A program made the position numbers and the translations under genes. Under the pieces are notes generated by a model. The model saw only the letters and a program-made list of their open reading frames with translations, did no database searches and had not been told where the DNA came from. From Cryptomeria japonica (Eukaryota; Streptophyta; Pinopsida; Cupressales; Cupressaceae): 64,000 bases of DNA. The DNA lies in contig NC_081412.1 in NCBI RefSeq assembly GCF_030272615.1, forward strand, positions 688,010,583 to 688,074,582, in the 5' to 3' direction. Below, in pieces: positions 11,782-22,520 of the stretch (position 1 is the stretch's first letter; every line of letters starts with the position of its first letter).

Positions 11782-11891
11782 TCGGGAGATGAATCAATAG
11801 TTTGATTTTTTTTTGATTTAATTGGATGAGTTGCGTATGATGTGTATGATTTCGTGCATGTGAAATGTGTGCAAATTGATTCATCTCCCGA
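11782..11891. repeat. 17-bp perfect inverted repeat inside the 3' LTR of B
   Basis: Left arm TCGGGAGATGAATCAAT at 11782-11798, right arm ATTGATTCATCTCCCGA at 11875-11891, separated by 76 bases. It lies between the PPT and the TATA box of the antisense gene. A2 has an inverted repeat at the matching place (51415-51460). Confidence 0.85.
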
Positions 11892-11972
11892 TAAGTTACA
11901 AATGTTATGGTATAGGGGAGACCGCAACCATATTACAGGTCCATTTGGCTAACCCTAATTTCATTTTCCTCC

Positions 11973-11980
11973 TATAAAAG
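11973..11980 (+). promoter_or_regulatory. TATA box of the antisense PMD gene
   Basis: TATAAAAG followed by GGGAAAAGGG, 74 bases before the ATG at 12054. Spacing and lack of other good TATA boxes nearby make it the likely core promoter of the plus-strand gene. Transcription would start near 12003-12010. Confidence 0.65.
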
Positions 11981-12053
11981 GGGAAAAGGGCTTGAATTAG
12001 ATTCATTTATGCTTTATTGACTTTGGAGAAAGAGAATTTGGTCTGCAGAGAAA

Positions 12054-15000
12054 ATGCCTATTCCGTATCATAGACATCGTTTCGAGCGCGTTCGGAGGTA
12101 CCGGAGACCTGCAGCGCGTGGACCACCAGTAAGTCAACATTTTTGACCCTCTTTTGACTTTTCATTTTGTCATTTTTAGTCATTTTTTGATTTTCAAAGT
12201 TTGGGTTTAACGGTTTAGCGCGTCTAGGGCATAGATTAGTGCATACGAAGTTTAAAGTAGCGCATCTAATTGAATATTAGGGGTCGTGTCCGAAATAGAT
12301 AGGATAGCGCATAAAACAAATAAGTTAGCGCATATATGTAGAATAGCGCATGGCAACCGTCAGGTAGCGCATCAGGTCAACAGGTTAGCGTGTAGGGTAG
12401 ACCTAGCGCATAGGGGTTGCAGGGGTCCGCATAGGTAAGGGGGTTTAGCGTGTAGGGTTAACCTAGCGCATAGGGTCAAACAGGTAGCACCGAGGAAGTG
12501 TAGGTTAGCACATAGATGGAGTTTAGTGCATAGAGTAGGTTAGGTGGCGCATGGGGGGAAAATTTTAGCGCGTAGAGTCAGTCTAGCGCATAGGGTAAAT
12601 AAATTAGCGCGCAGGAAAAATAGCCTAGTGCGTGGGAGAGTTTTAGCGCAGTGGGAGTCTGTTTTAACGTGTAGGGTTAACCTAGCGCATAGGGTCAAGC
12701 GGGTAGCGCCGAGGAAGTGTAGGTTAGCGCGTAGATGGAGTTTAGCGCATAGAGTAGGTTAGGTGGCGCATGGGGGAAAATTTTAGTGCGTAGAGTCAGT
12801 CTAGCGCATAGGGTAAATAGATTAGCACGTAGGAAAAATAGCCTAGTGAGTGGGAGAGTTTTAGCGCAACGGGAGTCTGTTTTAGTGCATCTAGAAATTT
12901 TTTTGTGAGATGAGCCGATTTGTAAATTTGTCGTGCCTGTCTGTCATGATTTTATGGATTTGTCCAATATGAGCGTCGATATAACTTGTTTTGATTTGCG
13001 ATTTTTTTTCAAGTTATGTATAGATATCAATGTGGTGTTTGGATCAAAATATGATTTGTTTGCTTACCGTGTTTCAAGTTCAATGTGTGAAGCCTGAGTT
13101 GTTTTACAAGCCGATATGAGTTGGAAACTTGATTTGTGTTACAAGATGATATGGGTGGGAAACTTGAGTTGTTTTACAAGTTTATGTGATTTTGGAGACT
13201 TGAGTTGTGTTACAAGTTTTGATATAGTTTTTGAGAACTTGAGTTGTTTTACAAGTTGATATGAAATGATAGGATTTTGAACTTTGATATAGATGAGCAA
13301 ATTGTTTCATGTTGTTGATGTAAGTTTGATTTTGATATCTTTGTTTTGATGTGGAACTGATATTGGATTTGTTTTGTTTATTGACAGGAGCGATTGGGCG
13401 TTGTTCAGTCGCGAGAGAGATTTCCCAGACCGTGGACATTGATACCGCGGTTGTCGCAAGCCGATCTCGATATCATTGAGAGATGTGGTTTGACTTCCCT
13501 CTTGGATATGCCTCGGTTCACTGTGAACCAGGGGCTATTGACAGCTTTGGCAGAGAGGTGGCATAGCGACACCAACACCTTCCATTTTGCCACTAGAGAG
13601 ATGACAGTCACACCAGAGGACTGTTACAGGATCCTGCGCATTCCTGTAGTAGGTGCACTACTACCATGTGAGTAGTCGAAGGAGGGTGGCACAGAGGCAC
13701 TGCGCCGCATTTTCCAGGATGATACAGTCTGTGGCTATGAGATCCCATGGCAGGAGTTTCTAGACCTGGACTACGCACCACTGCCATCCGTACTAGCAGG
13801 GTTCATTGGTGGATTCTTTTGTCCTGATTGTAGGTCAAAGGGATTTTCTGTGGGATGGGGGCTGATTTTGGAGGAGATGGTTACATAGGGGCGGAGGTTT
13901 GCATGGGGGTCAGCTATGCTGGTCCATTTATATAGGGGCCTGCATGAGGTAGTATACCTCGGTTACGGCAGTTTGTCAGCTGGCGTGACATTATTACAAG
14001 TATGGTGTTGGGAGCATATTCCAGCAGTGAGGCCACTAGCAGATAGGGACAGACCCGTAGGATATGCATATGCCTATGGATACAGGGGTCTAGTTGTCCA
14101 GCGTAAGCTGGGCAAACTAGAGTATTGGAGGAGAGTGTTGGATGACATAGATACGGTCACCTGGCGACCGTATACAGGATGTGAGGTGTGGGCCGAGGAT
14201 GGGCTGGAGATGCCCTTTGTATTTATGACCAGGTACCTGATCGGGAGGACCCCGTTCGTTATAGAGAGGTTTGTGGTTACCCGAGTTTTGAGGCAGTTTG
14301 GGCGCCAGCAGGGTATTCCTCAGGGAGCGTGCCTATATGCACGACGACAGCAGGATGTAGGGGATTGGGGGCCGACCATTGATAGTGCAGTGGCGGTGGA
14401 GGAGTTTGTGGGGTTGGCTGGGCAGATATGGGATTATGCCCCTGAGATTTAGGATGTGGGCATGACGGATGAGTTTTCTCGATTGTTTGCTGCGCGGGCA
14501 GTGGCCAGGATATCTGATCCTGAGGAGATGAGGCCAGCCTTTGATGACGATGAGGAGGAGGGAGACGGGGGAGACGACGGAGATGATGGGGAGGATGGAG
14601 GAGGAGGATGAGGGAGAGGAGCCAGAGGGAGGCGGGGAGATAGAGGGAGGAGAGGGGATAGAGGGGTGGATAGAGCGGTGAGACAGGGGAGGATAGATAG
14701 GGGGAGAGGTGGATTGGCTATCGGAGCCGGTGGAGAGGGGAGAGTGGGGGAGGTGCTAGCTGTAGTGGGGGGTGATGATGAGCCTAGGCGACCAGCGCAG
14801 AGGAGGAGGATGGATGTACTCCCACCTCCAGCACTGAGGACAGGCCGAGGGGGAGGGGTTCCTCCAGCACAGGTACCACTACAGGTTCGGATCCCGGGTC
14901 ATATGGAAGATGCGTAGATACAGACCTTACAGATTACTATTCAGCAGTTGCAGGCACAGATTTTGACCTATCAGTGACAGATTTCTCAGTTGACCACTGA

Positions 15001-15334
15001 GCGAGATACTGAGATAGAGTGGTGGGGACAAGCGGAGGAGGTGGTGTCCAGCATGCAGAGAGCAGCGGCGGGTGGTCTGATCAGAGACACCCTGAGAGAG
15101 CTGGCGTTGAGAGCCCAGGAGGCAGAGTATTATCGGTGGCACTATGAGGCTGTAGTACCCAGGGACCGGCGAGTACAGAGTTTTGCACAGTCGAGATCTA
15201 GTCGATCTCAAGCTATTGGGTCACGGTCTGAGAGCCGAGGTGTTACGGGGCCACCGAGACAGGACCCTCCGGGAGATCTAGGGGCGGGCGCATCTAGAGC
15301 TAGACCATCTCCGTCAGGGGATAGTCATACTTGA
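12054..15334 (+). pseudogene. Antisense plant mobile domain (PMD, MAIN-like) gene inside element B
   Basis: Two exons on the strand opposite to gag-pol. Exon 1 is 12054-12128 (25 codons, Arg-rich, starting MPIPYHRHRFERVRR). The donor is GTAAGT at 12129 and the acceptor ...TTGACAG ends at 13387. Exon 2 is 13388-15334, joined in phase 0. Exon 2 stays in one frame for 649 codons. Its first ~360 codons match the PMD pattern: LDIIERCGLTSLLDM, LTALAERWHSDTNTFHFAT, EMTVTPEDCYRILRIPVVG, then a tryptophan-rich middle. An acidic stretch, an Arg/Gly-rich stretch and a Gln-rich C-terminal coiled-coil-like part follow. Six in-frame stops break it: TAG 13673, TAG 13886, TAG 14450, TGA 14609, TAG 14915, TGA 14975. 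PMD proteins act in silencing of repeats in plants and are often carried by transposons; the role here is unknown. The exons are clearly GC-richer than their surroundings. Confidence 0.82.
12210..12890 (+). repeat. TAGCGCAT-type short repeats in the PMD gene intron
   Basis: Around thirty degenerate copies of TAGCGCAT / TAGCGCGTAGGG-like words at roughly 16-25 bp spacing. Part of it is a ~219-bp tandem duplication, with units starting near 12444 and 12662. All copies face the same way (plus strand), the direction of the PMD gene. The rest of the intron (to 13387) has GAGTTGTTTTACAAGTT-type repeats near 13090-13260. Confidence 0.85.
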
Positions 15335-16712
15335 GAGACATGGTCTCTGTTGTAGTTTTGGATCATTGTTATTCTTTGTACTGGACACAGTGTTTTGACA
15401 CATTTTGTACATTTGGATCATTTTGAGATATATATATATATATATATTCGGCACCATTTTTGTTGATCATGTGGGGTGTTTATATGGATGCATGTTATGT
15501 GGGCTATTTTGTTACTTTATGATGATGCAATGTTTAAATATATGATGTAATGTATGATGAAGGATGTATGCTTTTATATGCTGTGAGATGTATCTTGAAA
15601 ATGAGATGTATGATTGGATATGCAGTGTGATGTATCTTAAAATGACATAGATGATTTGATTTGCAACTAAATGTAAAATGATATGCAATGATGTTAAAAT
15701 GACATGCAACTAATTGTAAAATGATATGCAACTAATGTTTTTGGAGCATCCCTCATTCTGTATTTGTCATCCGATATAGCCATTCGTTTGCTTTCTTTAT
15801 AGATATCATCATTAAGCATTGATTTATTTAAGATATGTTGAAAATTTATACAAGCATAATGGTATAATTAAACCATAATGACTTGAGAAAAATTTACAAG
15901 ATGTTTGATTTTGCAAGATAGCACAAGTGTCAAGGTATAATTGAACCAGGACGACTTGAGTGCGCATTGCGTAAACAGACAAGATTAGATCATTTGTATG
16001 CGTGAAGTGGAATCAGGCCTTCAGTGATATTTGATGTATCATGTCTCGAGGCATGTATTCATACAGTACAAGTGATCGCCTCCCAGACAGAAGACTAAGA
16101 AAATATTGGAAGTTCCCCTCGATCTCTAGCTTTGAAGTGTTTTGTGAGATAAGAAAGAAAATCCAATTTTGAAAAAAAATTCAAAATGCAAAAATAGTCA
16201 AGATTTTTATGCAAGAATGCAACATTTAGTACTTCAGAAAATCATCCATCCTTGGTATTTTGTGAATTGTTTTGTTTTGGTTTTTGTGATGAAGCGTAGT
16301 TTTGTTTGTTGGATGTCATGCGTCTGAGTTTTTGCAATAGTTGTGATGTCTTGAATGTTTGCAAGTTTTTGAACAAGTGAATGCCCCTAGCTGAGTGTCT
16401 CTTGATATGATCATGTATAATGATTTCCAAGCCATGGTGGGATGTGGTAAGAGAATATATATAGACAAATCAGGATAGTGACTACGCTAAGTATGTCCTG
16501 AATGGATATGTGCTAAGTGTCGGGCGATGGCTGATAGTGTTTGTATGGATAAAATGGGATTGAGATAGATAGAGGAGTCGTTCTTTCACAAGAGCGCCTC
16601 TTTACCAGGTTTTCACCATTTGTTTTTATTGTACTTTGTTTTTGCTTTTTCTGGATTTTTTGATTTTTTGCTTATTTTGGCTTATTTTGGCTTTTTCCGT
16701 GCACTAAGCAAC
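15335..16712. other. Region between the convergent PMD and gag-pol genes of B
   Basis: No credible gene. It contains a (TA)n run near 15428-15447, ATGATATGCAAC-type short repeats at 15540-15740, and a segment (15830-16100) with weak similarity to 52440-52570 of A2 (ACAAGCATAATGGTATAATT...). Both transcripts would need to end here. Confidence 0.5.
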
Positions 16713-17990
16713 CTAAGTGTAGTACCTCTTTAGATGGATGCTGTTAGTTGGTTCATCGAGCACATCTCCTTCAGAATTTGTTAGCTGATAGGCACCTGAT
16801 CCATAGACTGATATGATAACATAGGGACCCAACTAGTTAGGTTCAAATTTCCCTTTCTTTTCTCGATCTTGCTGATTTCTTGGATTTTCTTTGAGGACTA
16901 GGTCACCAACCTTGAAGTTGCGGGGAATGACCTTGTGATTGTATCTCCTGCACATGCGTTGTTGATATGCTTTGAGATGAGTATAAGCATGTTGGCATCT
17001 TTCATCTAATAGTTCAAGTTCTTGCAGTCGGTTAACTCGATACTCTTCATCTGGGATTAAACCTTTCAAAGAGACTCTGAGAGATGGGATTTCTACCTCC
17101 AGAGGTAAAATGGCTTCTGATCCATATACCAATGAGTATGGTGTTGCTCCTGTAGGTGTGCAGATGCTGGTTCTGTATGCCCAAAGTGCTGGATTGAGTT
17201 GTACGTGCCATTCTTTGCCTACATCATTCACTGTTTTCTTGAGGATTTTCAATATTGTCTTGTTAGATGCTTCTTCTTGACCATTTCCCTGCGGGTAGTA
17301 TGGTGTAGAGAACCTATGTTGGATTTTGAATTTTTCACATAGTTCTTGGACATCTTGATTCTTGAAAGGCCATCCATTATCTGTGATGATTGAACTTGGA
17401 ATACCATATCTGCAGATCAGATAATTTAGGATAAAAGAGGCAATTTGTTTCCCGGTCACTATGGTCATGGGAACTGCTTCTATCCATTTGGTAAAGTATT
17501 CTGTTGCTGTTATAATGAACTTGTGTCCATTTGATGATGAAGGATGAATTTGGCCAACCAAGTCTAGTCCCCATTGACAAAAGGGCCAGGATGTTGTAAA
17601 TGGCTGCAGTTCCTGTGCTGGTGCATGTATCAGATTGCCATGGATCTGGCATTTAGGACATTTCTTAGCGAAATGATATGAGTCTTTCTCCATTGTAGGC
17701 CAGTAGTATCCCATTCGTAGAAGCTTTTTAGCAAGAGTAGTGCCACTTGAATGTGTGCCACAAATACCTTCGTGAAGCTCGTGTAAAATAGAATTGGAAT
17801 CATTACGATCAAGGCAACAAAGAAGAGTACCATCGAGACCTCGACGATACAAAGTATCAACGGTAAGGGTGTAACAGGCAGCTTGTCAGATAAAGTTACG
17901 TTTTTGGTTATGGGATTGGTCAATGGGTAAGATATTGTGCTTGAGGTAGTCGTATATTGGTCCATATAACGGAGAATCTGAACCAGTCAA
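16713..17990 (-). pseudogene. Integrase, element B
   Basis: HHCC zinc-binding region (ELHEGICGTHSSG ... CPKCQIHG), then the DDE core with GLDLVGQIHPSS, TDNGWPFKNQDV and the Glu in GNGQEEASNKTILKILKK, all catalytic residues present. The C-terminal part contains KVGDLVLKENPRN and no chromodomain. Stops: TGA at 17886 (Arg in A2) and TAG at 16833 (Trp in A2). The frame then runs to its natural end near 16713 (...HLKRYYT). Confidence 0.88.
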
Positions 17991-18065
17991 GGTATAGATA
18001 GCTTGGGATTCAGAGTGGTCATAGGCGGGGGAGAACAATTGCTCTACGAGGAACTCATAACGACT

Positions 18066-18480
18066 CTATTGCTCTGGAATTTGTAGTAATGAAGCGATTA
18101 TAGCAATTGCATTGGCTGCTTTGTTGTTTAATCTTGGTATTTGCTCAAAGGTGATGTGCACAAAATACTGTTTGAAATCATCCACCATTCGCTTGTAGGG
18201 TAGTAGCTTGTCATCCTTTGTCTGATAGTCGTTGTTGATTTGATGGACAACTAGTTGTGAGTCTCCATAGACTTTCAACTCTGTGATTTTCCATTCGACG
18301 GCCATTTTGATGCCTATGACCAGTGCCTCATATTCAGCCACATTATTTGTGCATGGAAACATGAGCCTATATGATTTTGGTATAGTGTGTCCTTCAAGAG
18401 TGATGAACATAATGCCAACACCTGAACCATGTTGTGTATAGGATCTGTCAAAGTATAGGATCCATTATTTAGTAGAAAGA
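18066..18480 (-). pseudogene. Second (archaeal-type) RNase H, element B
   Basis: A second RNase H-like domain between the first RNase H and integrase is diagnostic of Tat/Ogre elements. Motifs: YFDRSYTQHGSG (first Asp), CTNNVAEYEALVIG (Glu), VYGDSQLVV (Asp). The last acidic position is Asn (KAANAIA) where A2 has Asp (RAADAMA), a GAT-to-AAT-type change, so this copy would be catalytically dead even without the stops at about 18471 and 18066. Confidence 0.85.
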
Positions 18481-18559
18481 GCAAGAACGTCTTTGTCTAG
18501 AAATTCAATCTCCATGGTGTGTTTGCCGGGGAGTGGTGCTTCAACCAACTGATCTACAA

Positions 18560-19900
18560 TTGCTTGTCCCTTGATGGCTCATCTTTCTGTGTATTGGATG
18601 TCAAATTCACTGAGAATCATGACCCATTTAGCCAATTGACCTGTAAGAGCTGCCTTACTGAGTAGATATTTGAGAGGATCAATTTTTGTGACTAGCTTAA
18701 TGGTGTGTGCTAGCATATAATGTCAGAACTTCTGAGATGCGAAGACCACTGTTAGGCAAGCCTTTTCAATGAATGTATAGTTGAGTTCATAGCCATTCAA
18801 TGTCCTACTGATATAATATATGGCACGTTCCTTCCCTTGTTGATCTTCTTGTGCCAATAGTGCCCCCAGTGATATATCTGTTGTTGAGATATATAAGATA
18901 AGAGGCTTTCCTGTGGCTGGTGGATTCATCAGGTACTGTTTGATTTGATAAAAAGATTCTGCACACTTGGTCTCCCATTTGAAGGGTACATTTTTGTGTA
19001 GTAAATGGTTAAATGGTAGACTTTTATCTGCTAGCTGAGCGATGAATCGCCTGATGGATTGAAGTTGTCCTTGTAGAGATCTGAGTTGACTGATATTCTT
19101 TGGTGGTGGCATGTCCATAATGGCTTGTACCTTTGCTGGATCTACTTCAATACCTTTAGCTGAGACTATGTAGCCTAGTAACTTGCCTGATGTAACCCCG
19201 AAGACACATTTCTTAGGGTTGAGCTTGACCTGGAATTTCTCCAATCGATCAAAGATCTTTGTTAGGATGCCAAGTTGTTCAGCTCTAGTGAAGGATTTAG
19301 CGAGTAAATCATCCACATAGTCTTCAATAAATGTGTGCATCATGTCATGGAATATTGCCATCATTGCTCTTTGATAAGTGGCCCCTACATTCTTCAAGCC
19401 AAAAGGCATAACATTCCAACAGTATGTTCCCCAAGGATAGGCGAACGCTGTTTTATCTTGATCTTCAGGAGCTATTTTGATTTGATTATAGCCTGAGAAA
19501 CCGTCCATTAGTGAGAGCATTGCATGGCCTGCTGTGAGATCTACAATTATGTCGATACTTGGTAGAGGAAAGTCATCTTTTGGACAAGCTTTGTTGACGT
19601 CCCTAAAGTCAGTGCAAATTCTGATACTACCATCTGGTTTTGATACTAGAATGATGTTGGAAATCCATTCTGCATAGTCAATGGGTCAGATGAATCTGAC
19701 ATCTAATAGTTTCTTTAGTTCAGTTTTGACCATGAGTGCCACCTGTGGATTCATCTTTCGTAGCTTTTGCTTGACTGGGTTAACTCCTGTAGAGACGGAT
19801 AAGTGATGCATGATTAAGTGTGGATCTACTCCGGGCATATCAGCATATGACCAAGCAAAGTTGATTTGGTGTCTTTTAAAGAAGATGATGAATGCCAATC
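18560..19900 (-). pseudogene. Reverse transcriptase and first RNase H, element B
   Basis: RT begins with INFAWSYADMPGVDPHLIMH and shows the palm motifs FRDVNKACPKDDFPLP, LMDGFSGYNQIKI, MPFGLKNVGATYQRAM and the catalytic EDYVDDLLAKS (YVDD). Then come LNPKKCVFGVTSGKLLGYIV and the first RNase H (LILYISTTDISLGALLAQ, AIYYISRTLNGYELNYT). Stops: TGA at 19686, 18723 and about 18576. At 19686 and 18723 A2 reads Arg, so these fit CGA-to-TGA. Confidence 0.9.
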
Positions 19901-19997
19901 TTTCTTCCTCTGTCAGAGATTCTACAAGGTGTATGTTTCTTGCTGCTTTTGTGGTACCAATGTTGATTGATTGAGTGGGCTCAATAAAAATGGGTGA

Positions 19998-20975
19998 TCA
20001 CTCATGAAAGTGCTGAGGAAGAGTGTCAAGTCTCCCATCGTTAGGTGCCTTAAAAAGGTTTTCACCCTCAGATGCGTCCTTTATTTTTACTTTTTTGTGA
20101 TCTAGAGCTGCCATTGACTGATTTTCAGCATCAAATCCTTTACTTAGTTCATTTTTGCGACTGAGAGACTTGGCACTCCATGATTGACAGACATCGTTAT
20201 TTTGTTCACTGGTAGAGCCTGTTTCTGGATTTACGGTACATAGGTAATGGATAATAGATTCATCATCTGGAAAAATTGGTATATCATGGATTTCAGGTTC
20301 ATCCCAGTCGATGAGGTTAGGAAAGACAAGTGGTAAGGAATCGTTGGGTGGATCAAGCTCTGCTACTATAAGTGTTAGGACAGAGTTTTCATCGTGATTG
20401 TTTTTGTTTTTAAAGAAGTTCAGGATTTCATCGAGGTCTTCGATGATATTATCTTCGACATAGACTTGGTCATAATGTTCCTGTTCGATTTCCGTGGCAT
20501 CATAGATATTCTGCGGTCCAAATTCAAGAGGTCTATCTTCTGCATTATGTTCTTCTTGAGAAAGGGATATAGAATCAGTATCATTAGGGATATCTGTAGT
20601 AGCATTGGAGCAGGTTCCCCATTCATATTCATTGGAATCTGTCTCATAGGCATCATCCCAGATTCTATCTGTGTTGCAAACTAGTATGTTGTATGGTGAA
20701 AACAAATCTTTGATGATGGATACCATTTTGATGGTTTTTGTTGATTTTGTATCAGATCCGTCTTCTACTTTCTGGATTTGTTCATAGACTGTACTTCGTC
20801 AGGGAGGAATAACGGTATCTAGAAATGACATGATTTGTTCTTGAGACATTGGTGTTTGAATATGAGCTACTACTGTAGATAGGGCCTTTTTATGACTTAG
20901 AAGCTTTCCCTGATGCAACTTCTGATCTTGACATTCTCGTGCCTTGCAGATTGTTTCTGCTGATTCAAAGAGTGC
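19998..20975 (-). pseudogene. Acidic linker between G-patch and RT, element B
   Basis: In-frame segment of ~325 codons, strongly acidic (many Asp/Glu, for example ELDPPNDSLPLVFPNLIDWD), with no recognised domain. A2 has a linker of similar length and style at 56989-57909 with only local similarity. It ends with FDAENQSMAALDHKKVKIKD and LPQHFHE before a TGA at 19998. Ogre elements have an intron between protease and RT. I cannot decide whether part of this stretch is spliced, but the open frame argues it is translated. Confidence 0.55.
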
Positions 20976-22520
20976 TTCCTACCAGGATTCATCTTTGTAC
21001 TTCTTCTTCACCTTCCATTGAAGTTTTGTAATCATGTGTGGTGGCTGTTTCAATAGGAATGTGAGTTTAGAACCCAATCCTATTTTGTTTCTACTAGGTT
21101 GTGAAGGAAGTTCTATAGGTTCAGTGACTCCTTCTTTGTGTTTTCCAATAGGTCCTTTACTGCCATATCCCATTTGCTTCATGATTAAGTAGCCTTTTCC
21201 ATATAGGTTTGTTGGTAGAACAATGTCCAGAGCGGCTGCTCTATGATCTTCTTCCTCATCTTTGTATAACCAGCTAAGAACATCCTTGTCTTCTGATTCA
21301 TGTGCTAGAGTACCCAATTGGATGAAGGTACCATCAAATTTAGTGATGGGTTGAGTGGCCAGATGTGTTGATGTGGTAGGAAAACCATGCGATCTAGGTG
21401 ATGTTGGCAACTTGGCCAAACATAAAGGCTCCAAAGAGTATTCTCCCATGCCTTGGTCTTTGATTTGCATCTTCTACTTGAAGTCTCCCCATAAGGAGTT
21501 GGGCTTTGCTGTGTGTAGATCTGATGCCAAGGATCGCTGCTTTTCTCTATTATGAGGAACCAAATTGTCTTGGATTGCCCCCATTGCGTTGCAATGTTGA
21601 AATGGATTATGATCAGCTGATATGGAGTTTTCTTGTCCGTCATAAGGAAACTTGACACATTGGTGATATGTGGAAGGTACTGCTTGCATTTCATGTATCC
21701 AGGGTTGTCCTAACAAGATATTGTAGGTGAGATCAATATCTAAGACCTAACATATAGTATCCTTTTGTACTGGTCCTACTTGAATAGGTAATATCACTAT
21801 TCCTTTAGAAGATCTTTCCTCATCATCATATGCTTTTATGGTAATCTTCTTGCAAGGATCAATAGATTCTTCTGAGAAGCCTAATGCACGGATAAGCTTT
21901 AAAGTACATATATTAAGTCCGGCTCCTCCATCTATTAAGACTCTTTTTACTCGGTGTTTGCAAACAATGACTTCAAGATGGAGAGGAGTATTATGCGGAT
22001 GACTCAAGGAAGTATTGTCATGCTCTGAGAAGGTGAGGTTATGAGGTCCTGTCATATGGGCGACCATGGCTTGAAATCTGTCTGTATCCAGATTTTGAGG
22101 TACATTTGTTTCCAATAGCGCTTGCTCCAATATGTCTTTGTACTTTGGTGATAGTTTCAATAATTCCAGGATAGATATCTGAGCTGGAGTCTTGCGTAGT
22201 TGGCTCACCAAGTCATATTGGATTTTTGGTGTGATAGTGGTAGGTGCAGTATGTCCCTTCAAGACATATTTCTGAGTGCGGGTTGTTACATTGACAGATT
22301 CATGATCATGTCGATCTCGAATGGTGATGACATCGACTTGATGATTTTCAATTGATATGTGGTTGATGGTGTTGTTGTAGATGTGATTAATACGAGCTCC
22401 ACGTGTATCATCCGAAGTTGATGCTCCATCTTTGTTGTAATTTGGGAGAGGATTTTTGAAGGCTCCGTGATCACCATTTGTTTTGAGACCATCCACCGTT
22501 AAGTCACCTCGATCAATCAT
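20976..22520 (-). pseudogene. Aspartic protease and G-patch region, element B
   Basis: The retropepsin active site reads LIDGGAGLNICT, catalytic Asp near 21932, with Gly in place of the usual Ser/Thr after Asp. The flap/C-terminal signature ILLGQPWIHEMQAV follows (about 21690-21720). Downstream at 21066-21200 is a clear G-patch: MKQMGYGSKGPIGKHKEG followed by VTEPIELP and IGLGSK. The protease would cut the polyprotein. A G-patch usually binds nucleic acid or helicases; its position after protease resembles betaretroviruses. Stops at 21747, 21471 and 20976 interrupt the frame. Confidence 0.85.

Noticed and set aside
12544-12762. 72-codon plus-strand ORF (MAHGGKILARRVSLAHRVNK)
   Set aside because: Reading of the TAGCGCAT repeat inside the intron; repeat-derived.
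20394-20684. 96-codon plus-strand ORF in B
   Set aside because: Shadow of the acidic linker of gag-pol.
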